Assembly: GCF_016097555.1 (NCBI RefSeq)
Contig: NC_054713.1
Span: forward strand, 45,200,648-45,264,647
Reading direction: 5' to 3'
DNA from: Gigantopelta aegis
Lineage: Eukaryota; Mollusca; Gastropoda; Neomphalida; Peltospiridae
DNA: 64,000 bases
Shown here: positions 11,191-24,700 of the stretch, piece by piece
Position numbering within the stretch: position 1 is the first letter of the stretch
Layout of the letters: every line of letters begins with the position of its first letter
Made by a program: the position numbers and the translations under genes
The notes under the pieces: generated by a model
The model's database searches: none
Seen by the model: the letters and a program-made list of their open reading frames with translations, nothing else
What the model was told of the DNA's origin: nothing

Positions 11191-11429
11191 AAGCACTAAA
11201 ATAAATATAAATGAATTTATAAATTTTCTGTTCTTACCTTAACATGTTTGAAACATAAAGCATAATACGGATAAATTCATTTAGATTTACGTTTTGCTGA
11301 ATTATTTTAAATTTTGTTTGGCCGTTGGAAGAAATAATGTTTATGAACGGGATCGATCAGTTTGTAGATATTTATCTCAAATACAGTTTTACAGTTTTTA
11401 AAACCTTATATATATACCGTCTCTTTGGC

Positions 11430-11665
11430 AATATAATTTATGTTATGTCATGTTATGTTATGTTATGTTATAATATGATATATTATGATATGATATGATA
11501 TATTATATGATGATATGATATGATATGATATGATATGATATATGATATGGTACGATACGATACGATACGATATGATATGATATGATATATTATGATATGA
11601 TATAGTATATGATATATGATATGGTGTGATATGTTATGTTATGTTGTGTTATGTTGTGTTGTGTT
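11430..11665. repeat. Pentanucleotide microsatellite, left part
   Basis: (ATGTT)n grading into (ATATG)n and (ATACG)n runs, then back to (ATGTT)n and (GTGTT)n. The same motif resumes at 11,910-11,992 on the far side of a SINE. Confidence 0.9.
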
Positions 11666-11679
11666 GTGTTACACTGCAC

Positions 11680-11909
11680 TATATCTCGTTCCAGCCAGTG
11701 CACCACGCCTGGTATATCAAAGGCCATGGTATGCGCTAGTCTGTCTATGGGATAGTGCATATAAAAGATCCCTTGATACTAATTGAGAAATGTGGCGGGT
11801 TTCCTCTCTAAGACTGTCAAAATTACAAAATGTTTGAAATCCAATACCCGATGATTAATAAATTAATGTGTTCTAGTTGTGTCGTTAAACAAAACAAACT
11901 TTCTTTATT
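11680..11909 (+). mobile_element. Headless SINE (core plus tail T1) inside microsatellite
   Basis: It starts at TCTCGTTCCAGCCAGTGCACC and runs through ATAAAAGATCCCTTG to the T1 tail ending GTGTCGTTAAACAAAACAAA. The tRNA-like head is absent, as expected for 5-prime truncated retroposition. Pentanucleotide repeat lies on both sides. Confidence 0.85.
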
Positions 11910-11992
11910 TTATGTTGTATTATGTTATGTTATGCTATGTTATGTTACATGTATGTTGTATTATGTTATGTTACATGTATGTTATGTTATGT
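11910..11992. repeat. Pentanucleotide microsatellite, right part
   Basis: (TATGT)n and (TATGC)n words continue after the SINE. Confidence 0.85.
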
Positions 11993-12105
11993 AAAAAATA
12001 AAAAAAATGAAATAAACTTAAAAAGACGAAATATATCTGTGATACTGCGCGTTTAAAGGTTCTTTATTATTTCAAACACGGACGAGAAACAAGATCTTAG
12101 CAAGA

Positions 12106-12407
12106 AAGGAAGTTTGTTTTGTTTAACGACACCACTGGAACACATTAATCACCGGCTATTGGATGTCAAACATATGGCAATTCTGACATCAGAAGAAACC
12201 CGCTACATTTTCCCTAATGCAGCAAGGGATCTTTTATACACACTTTCCAACAGACAGGAAAGTTCATACCACGGCTTTTGACCAGTAATGGTGCACTCAT
12301 TGGAACGAGAAAAACCCAATCAGTTGAATGGATCCACTGAGGTGATTCGATCTTGCGACGCAAGCACCTCAGGCGAGCGCTCAACCGACTGAGCTCAATC
12401 CCGCCTC
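12106..12407 (-). mobile_element. SINE with head C and tail T1, minus strand
   Basis: The reverse complement begins GGCGGGATTGAGCTCAGTCGG (a different tRNA-like head with TTGCGTCGCAAGATCGAATC), joins the shared core, and ends in the T1 tail (GTGTCGTTAAACAAAACAAAC). It is nearly full length and lies 20 bp from the lectin exon donor. Confidence 0.87.
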
Positions 12408-12432
12408 AAGATTTTAGCAAGGCAGCACTTAC

Positions 12433-12583
12433 ATGTTCCATTCGACACTGATAATGTTTGCCAGTACATCCAGAGTACTTTGGCTGTTTACGGTTACCAG
12501 ACGAGCGCCGATACTCCGACACACGTGAGATGCCGTGTTCCACGACTGTTTGTCAGAGAAGTTGATGTACTCCAGAGTACTTC
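12433..12583 (-). CDS. C-type lectin-like domain, first exon
   Basis: A 151-bp internal exon with acceptor CTCTTTTTAG|GA and donor CAT|GTAAGT. Its phase 2 end is completed by the exon at 4,501. It encodes the N-terminal third of a C-type lectin-like domain: YINFSDKQSWNTASHVCRS (an aromatic strand, W..A...C), GARLVTVNS, then LDVLANII. With the downstream exon the domain is about 128 residues, the usual length. C-type lectin-like proteins are commonly secreted or membrane recognition proteins. No signal peptide exon is visible upstream before the 34-bp satellite starts at about 12,780, so any 5-prime exons lie beyond that array or are not recognisable. Acceptor entry is phase 1. Confidence 0.85.
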
Positions 12584-12640
12584 CTAAAAAGAGAAAAAGA
12601 CATTCTTTCATTTCATTTCAACTTATTCCCGTGCTTATAT

Positions 12641-12668
12641 CCAATTAAGGTTCAAGCACGCTGTCCTG
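12641..12668 (-). repeat. SINE tail fragment, inverse of 11,158-11,184
   Basis: CAATTAAGGTTCAAGCACGC followed by TGTCCTGG is the exact inverse of the end of the SINE body at 11,031-11,190. Confidence 0.75.
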
Positions 12669-12780
12669 GACGGGACACAGCATCTTGAGTTGGTGCAAGT
12701 GTTTTCATACGTGTGTCTCGTTTACACAAAACCTCATAACTTCATTCATATATACTTTATTGCTAGTTTTGTCATGAAGA

Positions 12781-15700
12781 ACAAAACAGTCAAGTGTTCC
12801 AGATATCTAAAACAACAAAACAGTGAAGTGTTCCAGATGTCTAAAACAACAAAACAGTGATGTGTTCCAGATGTCTAAAACAACAAAACAGTGAAGTGTT
12901 CCAGATGTCTAAAACAACAAAACAGTTATGTGTTCCAGATGTCTCAAACAACAAAACAGTGAAGTGTTCCAGATGTCTAAAACAACAAAACAGTGAAGTG
13001 TTCCAGATGTCTAAAACAACACAACAGTGAAGTGTTCCAGATGTCTAAAACAACAAAACAGTGATGTGTTCCAGATGTCTAAAACAACAAAACAGTGAAG
13101 TGTTCCAGATGTCTAAAACAACAAAACAACACAACAGTGAAGTGTTCCAGATGTCTAAAACAACAAAACAGTGAAGTGTTCCAGATGTCTAAAACAACAA
13201 AACAGTGAAGTGTTCCAGATGTCTAAAACAACAAAACAACACAACAGTGAAGTGTTCCAGATGTCCAAAACAACAAAACAGTGAACTGTTCCAGATGTCT
13301 AAAACAACAAAACAGTGATGTGTTCCAGAAGTCTAAAACAACAAAACAACACAACAGTGAAGTGTTCCAGATGTCTAAAACAACAAAACAGTGAAGTGTT
13401 CCAGATGTCTAAAACAACAAAACAGTGAAGTGTTCCAGATGTCTAAAAGAACAAAACAGTGATTTGTTCCAGATGTCTAAAACAACAAAACAGTGAAGTG
13501 TTCCAGATGTCTAAAACAACACAATAGTGAAGTGTTCCAGATGTCTAAAACAACACAACAGTGAAGTGTGTTCCAGATGTCTAAAACAACAAAACAGTAA
13601 AGTGTTCCAGATGTCTAAAACAACAAAACAGTGAAGTGTTCCAGATGTCTAAAACAACAAAACAGTGATGTGTTCCAGATGTCTAAAACAACAAAACAGT
13701 GAAGTGTTCCAGATGTCTAAAACAACAAAACAGTGATGTGTTCCAGATGTCTAAAACAACAAAACAGTGATGTGTTCCAGATGTCTGAAACAACAAAACA
13801 GTGAAGTGTTCCAGATGTCTAAAACAACAAAACAGTGATGTGTTCCAGATGTCTAAAACAACACAACAGTGATGTGTTCCAGATGTCTAAAACAACAAAA
13901 CAGTGATGTGTTCCAGATGTCTAAAACAACAAAACAGTGAAGTGTTCCAGATGTCTAAAACAACAAAACAACACAACAGTGAAGTGTTCCAGATGTCTAA
14001 AACAACAAAACAGTGATGTGTTCCAGATGTCTAAAACAACAAAACAGTGATGTGTTCCAGATGTCTAAAACGTCTAAAACAACACAACAGTGATGTGTTC
14101 CAGATGTCTAAAACAACAAAACAGTGATGTGTTCCAGATGTCTAAAACAACAAAACAGTGATGTGTTCCAGATGTCTAAAACAACAAAACAGTGAAGTGT
14201 TCCAGATGTCTAAAACAACAAAACAGTGAAGTGTTCCAGATGTCTAAAACAACAAAACAGTGAAGTGTTCCAGATGTCTAAAACAACAAAACAGTGATGT
14301 GTTCCAGATGTCTAAAACAACAAAACAGTGATGTGTTCCAGTCTAAAACAACAAAACAGTGAAGTGTTCCAGATGTCTAAAACAACAAAACAGTGAAGTG
14401 TTCCAGATGTCTAAAACAACAAAAACACAAACAGTGAAGTGTTCCAGATGTCTAAAACAACAAAACAGTGATGTGTTCCAGATGTCTAAAACAACAAAAC
14501 AGTGAAGTGTTCCAGATGTCTAAAACAACAAAACAGTGAAGTGTTCCAGATGTCTAAAACGTCTAAAACAACAAAACAGTGATGTGTTCCAGATGTCTAA
14601 AACAACAAAACAGTGAAGTGTTCCAGATGTCTAAAACAACAAAACAACACAACAGTGAAGTGTTCCAGATGTCTAAAACAACAAAACAGTGAAGTGTTCC
14701 AGATGTCTAAAACAACAAAACAGTGAAGTGTTCCAGATGTCTAAAACAACAAAACAGTGATGTGTTCCAGAAGTCTAAAACAACAAAACAACACAACAGT
14801 GAAGTGTTCCAGATGTCTAAAACAACACAATAGTGAAGTGTTCCAGATGTCTAAAACAACACAACAGTGAAGTGTGTTCCAGATGTCTAAAACAACAAAA
14901 CAGTAAAGTGTTCCAGATGTCTAAAACAACAAAACAGTGAAGTGTTCCAGATGTCTAAAACAACAAAACAGTGAAGTGTTCCAGATGTCTAAAACAACAA
15001 AACAGTGATGTGTTCCAGATGTCTAAAACAACAAAACAGTGAAGTGTTCCAGATGTCTAAAACAACAAACAGTGATGTGTTCCAGATGTCTAAAACAACA
15101 AAACAGTGAAGTGTTCCAGATGTCTAAAACAACAAAACAGTGAAGTGTTCCAGATGTCTAAAACGTCTAAAACAACAAAACAGTGAAGTGTTCCAGATGT
15201 CTAAAACAACACAACAGTGAAGTGTTCCAGATGTCTAAAACAACAAAACAGTGAAGTGTTCCAGATGTCTAAAACAACAAAACAGTGAAGTGTTCCAGAT
15301 GTCTAAAACAACAAAACAGTGAAGTGTTCCAGATGTCTAAAACAACACAACAGTGAAGTGTTCCAGATGTCTAAAACAACAAACAGTGATGTGTTCCAGA
15401 TGTCTAAAACAACAAAACAGTGATGTGTTCCAGATGTCTGAAACAACAAAACAGTGAAGTGTTCCAGATGTCTAAAACAACAAAACAGTGAAGTGTTCCA
15501 GATGTCTAAAACGTCTAAAACAACAAAACAGTGAAGTGTTCCAGATGTCTAAAACAACACAACAGTGAAGTGTTCCAGATGTCTAAAACAACAAAACAGT
15601 GAAGTGTTCCAGATGTCTAAAACAACAAAACAGTGAAGTGTTCCAGATGTCTAAAACAACAAAACAGTGAAGTGTTCCAGATGTCTAAAACAACAAAACA

Positions 15701-18700
15701 ACACAACAGTGAAGTGTTCCAGATGTCTAAAACAACAAAACAGTGAAGTGTTCCAGATGTCTAAAACAACAAAACAGTGAAGTGTTCCAGATGTCTAAAA
15801 CAACAAAACAGTGAAGTGTTCCAGATGTCTAAAACAACACAACAGTGAAGTGTTCCAGATGTCTAAAACAACAAAACAGTGAAGTGTTCCAGAAGTCTAA
15901 AACAACAAAACAGTGAAGTGTTCCAGATGTCTAAAACGTCTAAAACAACAAAACAGTGAAGTGTTCCAGAAGTCTAAAACAACAAAACAGTGAAGTGTTC
16001 CAGATGTCTAAAACGTCTAAAACAACAAAACAGTGAAGTGTTCCAGATGTCTAAAACGTCTAAAACAACAAAACAGTGAAGTGTTCCAGATGTCTAAAAC
16101 AACAAAACAGTGAAGTGTTCCAGATGTCTAAAACAACAAAACAGTGATGTGTTCCAGATGTCTAAAACGTCTAAAACAACAAAACAGTGAAGTGTTCCAG
16201 ATGTCTAAAACGTCTAAAACAACAAAACAGTGAAGTGTTCCAGATGTCTAAAACAACAAAACAGTGAAGTGTTCCAGATGTCTAAAACAACAAAACAGTG
16301 AAGTGTTCCAGATGTCTAAAACAACAAAACAGTGAAGTGTTCCAGATGTCTAAAACAACAAAACAGTGATGTGTTCCAGATGTCTAAAACGTCTAAAACA
16401 ACAAAACAGTGAAGTGTTCCAGATGTCTAAAACGTCTAAAACAACAAAACAGTGAAGTGTTCCAGATGTCTAAAACGTCTAAAACAACAAAACAGTGAAG
16501 TGTTCCAGATGTCTAAAACAACAAAACAGTGAAGTGTTCCAGATGTCTAAAACAACAAAACAGTGAAGTGTTCCAGATGTCTAAAACAACAAAACAGTGA
16601 TGTGTTCCAGATGTCTAAAACGTCTAAAACAACAAAACAGTGATGTGTTCCAGATGTCTAAAACAACAAAACAGTGAAGTGTTCCAGATGTCTAAAACAA
16701 CAAAACAGTGAAGTGTTCCAGATGTCTAAAACAACAAAACAGTGAAGTGTTCCAGATGTCTAAAACAACACAACAGTGAAGTGTTCCAGATGTCTAAAAC
16801 AACAAAACAGTGATGTGTTCCAGATGTCTAAAACAACAAAACAGTGAAGTGTTCCAGATGTCTAAAACAACACAACAGTGAAGTGTTCCAGATGTCTAAA
16901 ACAACAAAACAGTGATGTGTTCCAGATGTCTAAAACAACAAAACAGTGAAGTGTTCCAGATGTCTAAAACAACAAAACAACACAACAGTGAAGTGTTCCA
17001 GATGTCTAAAACAACAAAACAGTGATGTGTTCCAGATGTCTAAAACAACAAAACAGTGAAGTGTTCCAGATGTCTAAAACAACAAAACAACACAACAATG
17101 AAGTGTTCCAGATGTCTAAAACAACACAATAGTGAAGTGTTCCAGATGTCTAAAACAACAAAACAGTGAAGTGTTCGAGATGTCTAAAACAACACAACAG
17201 TGAAGTGTTCCAGATGTCTAAAACAACAAAACAGTGATGTGTTCCAGATGTCTAAAACAACAAAACAGTGAAGTGTTCCAGATGTCTAAAACAACAAAAC
17301 AACACAACAGTGAAGTGTTCCAGATGTCTAAAACAACAAAACAGTGATGTGTTCCAGATGTCTAAAACAACAAAACAGTGAAGTGTTCCAGATGTCTAAA
17401 ACAACAAAACAACACAACAGTGAAGTGTTCCAGATGTCTAAAACGACAAAACAGTGAAGTGTTCCAGATGTCTAAAACAACAAAACAGTGAAGTGTTCCA
17501 GATGTCTAAAACAACAAAACAACACAACAGTGAAGTGTTCCAGATGTCTAAAACAACAAAACAGTGAAGTGTTCCAGATGTCTAAAACAACAAAACAGTG
17601 ATGTGTTCCAGAAGTCTAAAACAACAAAACAACACAACAGTGAAGTGTTCCAGATGTCTAAAACAACAAAACAGTGATGTGTTCCAGATGTCTAAAACGT
17701 CTAAAACAACACAACAGTGAAGTGTTCCAGATGTCTAAAACAACAAAACAGTGAAGTGTTCCAGATGTCTAAAACAACAAAACAGTGAAGTGTTCCAGAT
17801 GTCTAAAACAGTGATGTGTTCCAGATGTCTAAAACAACAAAACAGTGAAGTGTTCCAGATGTCTAAAACAACAAAACAGTGAAGTGTTCCAGATGTCTAA
17901 AACGTCTAAAACAACAAAACAGTGAAGTGTTCCAGATGTCTAAAACAACAAAACAGTGAAGTGTTCCAGATGTCTAAAACAACAAAACAGTGAAGTGTTC
18001 CAGATGTCTAAAACAACAAAACAGTGAAGTGTTCCAGATGTCTAAAACGTCTAAAACAACAAAACAGTGAAGTGTTCCAGATGTCTAAAACAACAAAACA
18101 GTGAAGTGTTCCAGATGTCTAAAACAACAAAACAGTGATGTGTTCCAGATGTCTAAAACAACAAAACAGTGAAGTGTTCCAGATGTCTAAAACGTCTAAA
18201 AAACAACAAAGTGTTCCAAAGATGTCTAAAACAACAAAACAGTGAAGTGTTCCAGATGTCTAAAACAACAAAACAGTGATGTGTTCCAGATGTCTAAAAC
18301 AACAAAACAGTGATGTGTTCCAGATGTCTAAAACAACAAAACAGTGATGTGTTCCAGATGTCTAAAACGTCTAAAACAACAAAACAGTGATGTGTTCCAG
18401 ATGTCTAAAACGTCTAAAACAACAAAACAGTGAAGTGTTCCAGATGTCTAAAACAACAAAACAGTGATGTGTTCCAGATGTCTAAAACAACAAAACAGTG
18501 ATGTGTTCCAGATGTCTAAAACAACAAAACAGTGATGTGTTCCAGATGTCTAAAACGTCTAAAACAACAAAACAGTGATGTGTTCCAGATGTCTAAAACA
18601 ACAAAACAGTGAAGTGTTCCAGATGTCTAAAACAACAAAACAACACAACAGTGAAGTGTTCCAGATGTCTAAAACAACAAAACAGTGAAGTGTTCCAGAT

Positions 18701-21700
18701 GTCTAAAACAACAAAACAGTGAAGTGTTCCAGATGTCTAAAACAACAAAACAGTGATGTGTTCCAGAAGTCTAAAACAACAAAACAACACAACAGTGAAG
18801 TGTTCCAGATGTCTAAAACAACACAACAGTGAAGTGTTCCAGATGTCTAAAACAACAAAACAGTGAAGTGTTCCAGATGTCTAAAACAACAAAACAGTGA
18901 AGTGTTCCAGATGTCTAAAACAACAAAACAGTGAAGTGTTCCAGATGTCTAAAACAAAACAGTGAAACTAAAACAACAAAACAGTGAAGTGTTCCAGATG
19001 TCTAAAACAACAAAACAGTGAAGTGTTCCAGATGTCTAAAACAACAAAACAAACAGTGAAGTGTTCCAGATGTCTAAAACAACAAAACAATGTGTTCCAG
19101 ACTAAAACAACAAAACAGTGAAGTGTTCCAGATGTCTAAAACAACAAAACAGTGAAGTGTTCCAGATGTCTAAAACGTCTAAAACAACAAAACAGTGAAA
19201 AACAACAAAACAGTGAAGTGTTCCAGATGTCTAAAACAACAAAACACAACAACAGTGAAGTGTTCCAGATGTCTAAAACAACAAAACAGTGAAGTGTTCC
19301 AGATGTCTAAAACAACAAAACAGTGAAGTGTTCCAGATGTCTAAAACGTCTAAAACAACAAAACAGTGAAGTGTTCCAGATGTCTAAAACAACAAAACAG
19401 TGAAGTGTTCCAGATGTCTAAAACAACAAAACAGTGAAGTGTTCCAGATGTCTAAAACAGTGAAGTGTTCCAGATGTCTAAAACGTCTAAAACAACAAAA
19501 CAGTGAAGTGTTCCAGATGTCTAAAACAACAAAACAGTGAAGTGTTCCAGATGTCTAAAACAACAAAACAGTGAAGTGTTCCAGAAGTCTAAAACAACAA
19601 AACAGTGAAGTGTTCCAGATGTCTAAAACGTCTAAAACAACAAAACAGTGAAGTGTTCCAGAAGTCTAAAACAACAAAACAGTGAAGTGTTCCAGATGTC
19701 TAAAACGTCTAAAACAACACAACAGTGAAGTGTTCCAGATGTCTAAAACAACAAAACAGTGAAGTGTTCCAGATGTCTAAAACAACAAAACAGTGAAGTG
19801 TTCCAGATGTCTAAAACAACAAAACAGTGAAGTGTTCCAGATGTCTAAAAAACAAAACAGTGAAGTGTTCCAACTAAAACAACAAAACAGTGAAGTGTTC
19901 CAGATGTCTAAAACAACAAAACAGTGAAGTGTTCCAGATGTCTAAAACAACAAAACAGTGAAGTGTTCCAGATGTCTAAAACAACAAAACAGTGAAGTGT
20001 TCCAGATGTCTAAAACGTCTAAAACAACAAAACAGTGAAGTGTTCCAGATGTCTAAAACAACAAAACAGTGAAGTGTTCCAGATGTCTAAAACAACAAAA
20101 CAGTGAAGTGTTCCAGATGTCTAAAACAACAAAACAGTGAAGTGTTCCAGATGTCTAAAACAACAAAACAGTGAAGTGTTCCAGATGTCTAAAACAACAA
20201 ACAGTGATGTGTTCCAGATGTCTAAAACAACAAAACAGTGAAGTGTTCCAGATGTCTAAAACAACAAAACAGTGAAGTGTTCCAGATGTCTAAAACGTCA
20301 AAAACAACAAAACAGTGAAGTGTTCCAGATGTCTAAAACAACAAAACAGTGAAGTGTTCCAGATGTCTAAAACAACAAAACAGTGAAGTGTTCCAGATGT
20401 CTAAAACGTCTAAAACAACAAAACAGTGAAGTGTTCCAGATGTCTAAAACGTCTAAAACAACAAAACAGTGAAGTGTTCCAGATGTCTAAAACGTCTAAA
20501 ACAACAAAACAGTGAAGTGTTCCAGATGTCTAAAACAACAAAACAGTGAAGTGTTCCAGATGTCTAAAACAACAAAACAAAGTGTTCCAGATGTCTAAAA
20601 CAACAAAACAGTGAAGTGTTCCAGTGTTCCAGATGTCTAAAACAACAAAACAGTGAAGTGTTCCAGATGTCTAAAACAACAAAACAGTGAAGTGTTCCAG
20701 ATGTCTAAAACAACAAAACAGTGAAGTGTTCCAGATGTCTAAAACAACAAAACAGTGAAGTGTTCCAGATGTCTAAAAAACAACAACAGTGAAGTGTTCC
20801 AGATGTCTAAAACAACAAAACAGTGAAGTGTTCCAGATGTCTAAAACAACAAAACAGTGAAGTGTTCCAGTGATGTCTAAAACAACAAAACAGTGAAGTG
20901 TTCCAGATGTCTAAAACAACAAAACAGTGAAGTGTTCCAGATGTCTAAAAGTGTTCCAGATGTCTAAAACAACAAAACAGTGAAGTGTTCCAGATGTCTA
21001 AAACAACAAAACAGTGAAGTGTTCCAGATGTCTAAAACAACAAAACAGTGAAGTGTTCCAGATGTCTAAAACAACAAAACAGTGAAGTGTTCCAGATGTC
21101 TAAAACGTCTAAAACAACAAAACAGTGAAGTGTTCCAGATGTCTAAAACAACAAAACAGTGAAGTGTTCCAGATGTCTAAAACAACAAAACAGTGAAGTG
21201 TTCCAGATGTCTAAAACAACAAAACAGTGAAGTGTTCCAGATGTCTAAAAAAACAACAAAACAGTGAAGTGTTCCAGATGTCTAAAACAACAAAACAGTG
21301 AAGTGTTCCAGATGTCTAAAACAACAAAACAGTGAAGTGTTCCAGATGTCTAAAACAACAAAACAGTGAAGTGTTCCAGATGTCTAAAACAACAAAACAG
21401 TGAAGTGTTCCAGATGTCTAAAACAACAAAACAGTGAAGTGTTCCAGATGTCTAAAAAAAAAACAACAGTGTTCCAGATGTCTAAAACAACAAAAACAGT
21501 GAAGTGTTCCAGATGTCTAAAACAACAAAACAGTGAAGTGTTCCAGATGTCTAAAACAACAAAAACAGTGAAGTGTTCCAGATGTCTAAAACAACAAAAC
21601 AGTGAAGTGTTCCAGATGTCTAAAACAACAAAACAACAGTGAAGTGTTCCAGATGTCTAAAACAACAAAACAGTGAAGTGTTCCAGATGTCTAAAACAAC

Positions 21701-24700
21701 AAAACAGTGAAGTGTTCCAGATGTCTAAAAAAACAACAAAACAGTGAAGTGTTCCAGATGTCTAAAACAACAAAACAGTGAAGTGTTCCAGATGTCTAAA
21801 ACAACAAAACAGTGAAGTGTTCCAGACTAAAACAACAAAACAGTGAAGTGTTCCAGATGTCTAAAACAACAAAACAGTGAAGTGTTCCAGATGTCTAAAA
21901 CAACAAAACAGTGAAGTGTTCCAGATGTCTAAAACAACAAAACAGTGAAGTGTTCCAGATGTCTAAAACAACAAAACAGTGAAGTGTTCCAGATGTCTAA
22001 AACAACAAAACAGTGAAGTGTTCCAGATGTCTAAAACAACAAAACAGTGAAGTGTTCCAGATGTCTAAAACAACAAAACAGTGAAGTGTTCCAGATGTCT
22101 AAAACAACAAAACAGTGAAGTGTTCCAGATGTCTAAAACAACAAAACAGTGAACAACAACAAAACAGTGAAGTGTTCCAGATGTCTAAAACAACAAAACA
22201 GTGAAGTGTTCCAGATGTCTAAAAACAAAACAACAAAACAGTGAAGTGTTCCAGATGTCTAAAACAACAAAACAGTGAAGTGTTCCAGATGTCTAAAACA
22301 ACAAAACAGTGAAGTGTTCCAGATGTCTAAAACAACAAAACAGTGAAGTGTTCCAGATGTCTAAAACAACACAAAACAGTGAAGTGTTCCAGATGTCTAA
22401 AACAACAACAAAACAGTGAAGTGTTCCAGATGTCTAAAACGTCTAAAACAACAAAACAGTGAAGTGTTCCAGATGTCTAAAACAACAAAACAGTGAAGTG
22501 TTCCAGATGTCTAAAACAACAAAACAGTGAAGTGTTCCAGATGTCTAAAACAACAAAACAGTGAAGTGTTCCAGATGTCTAAAACAACAAAACAGTGAAG
22601 TGTTCCAGATGTCTAAAAGTGTTCCAGATGTCTAAAACAACAAAACAGTGAAGTGTTCCAGATGTCTAAAACGTCTAAAACAACAAAACAGTGAAGTGTT
22701 CCAGATGTCTAAAACGTCTAAAACAACAAAACAGTGAAGTGTTCCAGATGTCTAAAACAACAAAACAGTGAAGTGTTCCAGATGTCTAAAACAACAAAAC
22801 AGTGAAGTGTTCCAGATGTCTAAAACAACAAAACAGTGAAGTGTTCCAGATGTCTAAAACAACAAAACAGTGAAGTGTTCCAGATGTCTAAAACAACAAA
22901 ACAGTGAAGTGTTCCAGATGTCTAAAACAACAAAACAGTGAAGTGTTCCAGATGTCTAAAACAACAAAACAGTGAAGTGTTCCAGATGTCTAAAACAACA
23001 AAACAGTGAAGTGTTCCAGATGTCTAAAACAACAAAACAGTGAAGTGTTCCAGATGTCTAAAACAACAAAACAGTGAAGTGTTCCAGATGTCTAAAACAA
23101 CAAAACAGTGAAACACAACAAAACAGTGAAGTGTTCCAGATGTCTAAAACAACAAAACAGTGAAGTGTTCCAGATGTCTAAAACAACAAAACAGTGAAGT
23201 GTTCCAGATGTCTAAAACAACAAAACAGTGAAGTGTTCCAGATGTCTAAAACAACAAAACAGTGAAGTGTTCCAGATGTCTAAAACAACAAAACAGTGAA
23301 GTGTTCCAGATGTCTAAAACAACACAAAACAGTGAAGTGTTCCAGATGTCTAAAACAACAAAACAGTGAAGTGTTCCAGATGTCTAAAACAACAAAACAG
23401 TGAAGTGTTCCAGATGTCTGAAAGATGTCTAAAACAACAAAACAGTGAAGTGTTCCAGATGTCTAAAACAACAAAACAGTGAAGTGTTCCAGATGTCTAA
23501 AACAACAAAACAGTGAAGTGTTCCAGATGTCTAAAAACTAAAACAACACAACAAAACAGTGAAGTGTTCCAGATGTCTAAAACAACAAAACAGTGAAGTG
23601 TTCCAGATGTCTAAAACAACAAAACAGTGAAGTGTTCCAATGTCAACAAAACAGTGAAGTGTTCCAGATGTCTAAAACAACAAAACAGTGAAGTGTTCCA
23701 GATGTCTAAAACAACAAAACAGTGAAGTGTTCCAGATGTCTAAAACAACAAAACAGTGAAGTGTTCCAGATGTCTAAAACAACAAAACAGTGAAGTGTTC
23801 CAGATGTCTAAAACAACAAAACAGTGAAGTGTTCCAGATGTCTAAAACAACAAAACAGTGAAGTGTTCCAGATGTCTAAAACGTCTAAAACAACAAAACA
23901 GTGAAGTGTTCCAGATGTCTAAAACAACAAAACAGTGAAGTGTTCCAGATGTCTAAAACAACAAAACAGTGAAGTGTTCCAGATGTCTGTCTAAAACAGT
24001 GATGTGTTCCAGATGTCTAAAACAACAAAACAGTGAAGTGTTCCAGATGTCTAAAACAACAAAACAGTGAAGTGTTCCAGATGTCTAAAACAACAAAACA
24101 GTGAAGTGTTCCAGATGTCTAAAACAACAAAACAGTGAAGTGTTCCAGATGTCTAAAACAACAAAACAGTGAAGTGTTCCAGATGTCTAAAACAACAAAA
24201 CAGTGAAGTGTTCCAGATGTCTAAAACGTCTAAAACAACAAAACAGTGAAGTGTTCCAGATGTCTAAAACGTCTAAAACAACAAAACAGTGAAGTGTTCC
24301 AGATGTCTAAAACAACAAAACAGTGAAGTGTTCCAGATGTCTAAAAGTGTTCCAGATGTCTAAAACAACAAAACAGTGAAGTGTTCCAGATGTCTAAAAC
24401 AACAAAACAGTGAAGTGTTCCAGATGTCTAAAACAACAAAACAGTGAAGTGTTCCAGATGTCTAAAACAACAAAACAGTGAAGTGTTCCAGATGTCTAAA
24501 ACAACAAAACAGTGAAGTGTTCCAGATGTGTTCCAGATGTCTAAAACAACAAAACAGTGAAGTGTTCCAGATGTCTGTCTAAAACAACAAAACAGTGAAG
24601 TGTTCCAGATGTCTGTCTAAAACAACAACAAAACAGTGAAGTGTTCCAGATGTCTAAAACAACAAAACAGTGAAGTGTTCCAGATGTCTAAAACAACAAA

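Noticed and set aside
21400-21642. KCSRCLKQQNSEVFQMSK repeat frames in the satellite (also 25,415-25,621)
   Set aside because: The 34-bp unit shifts frame and contains TAA and TGA. These frames exist only where irregular units delay a stop.
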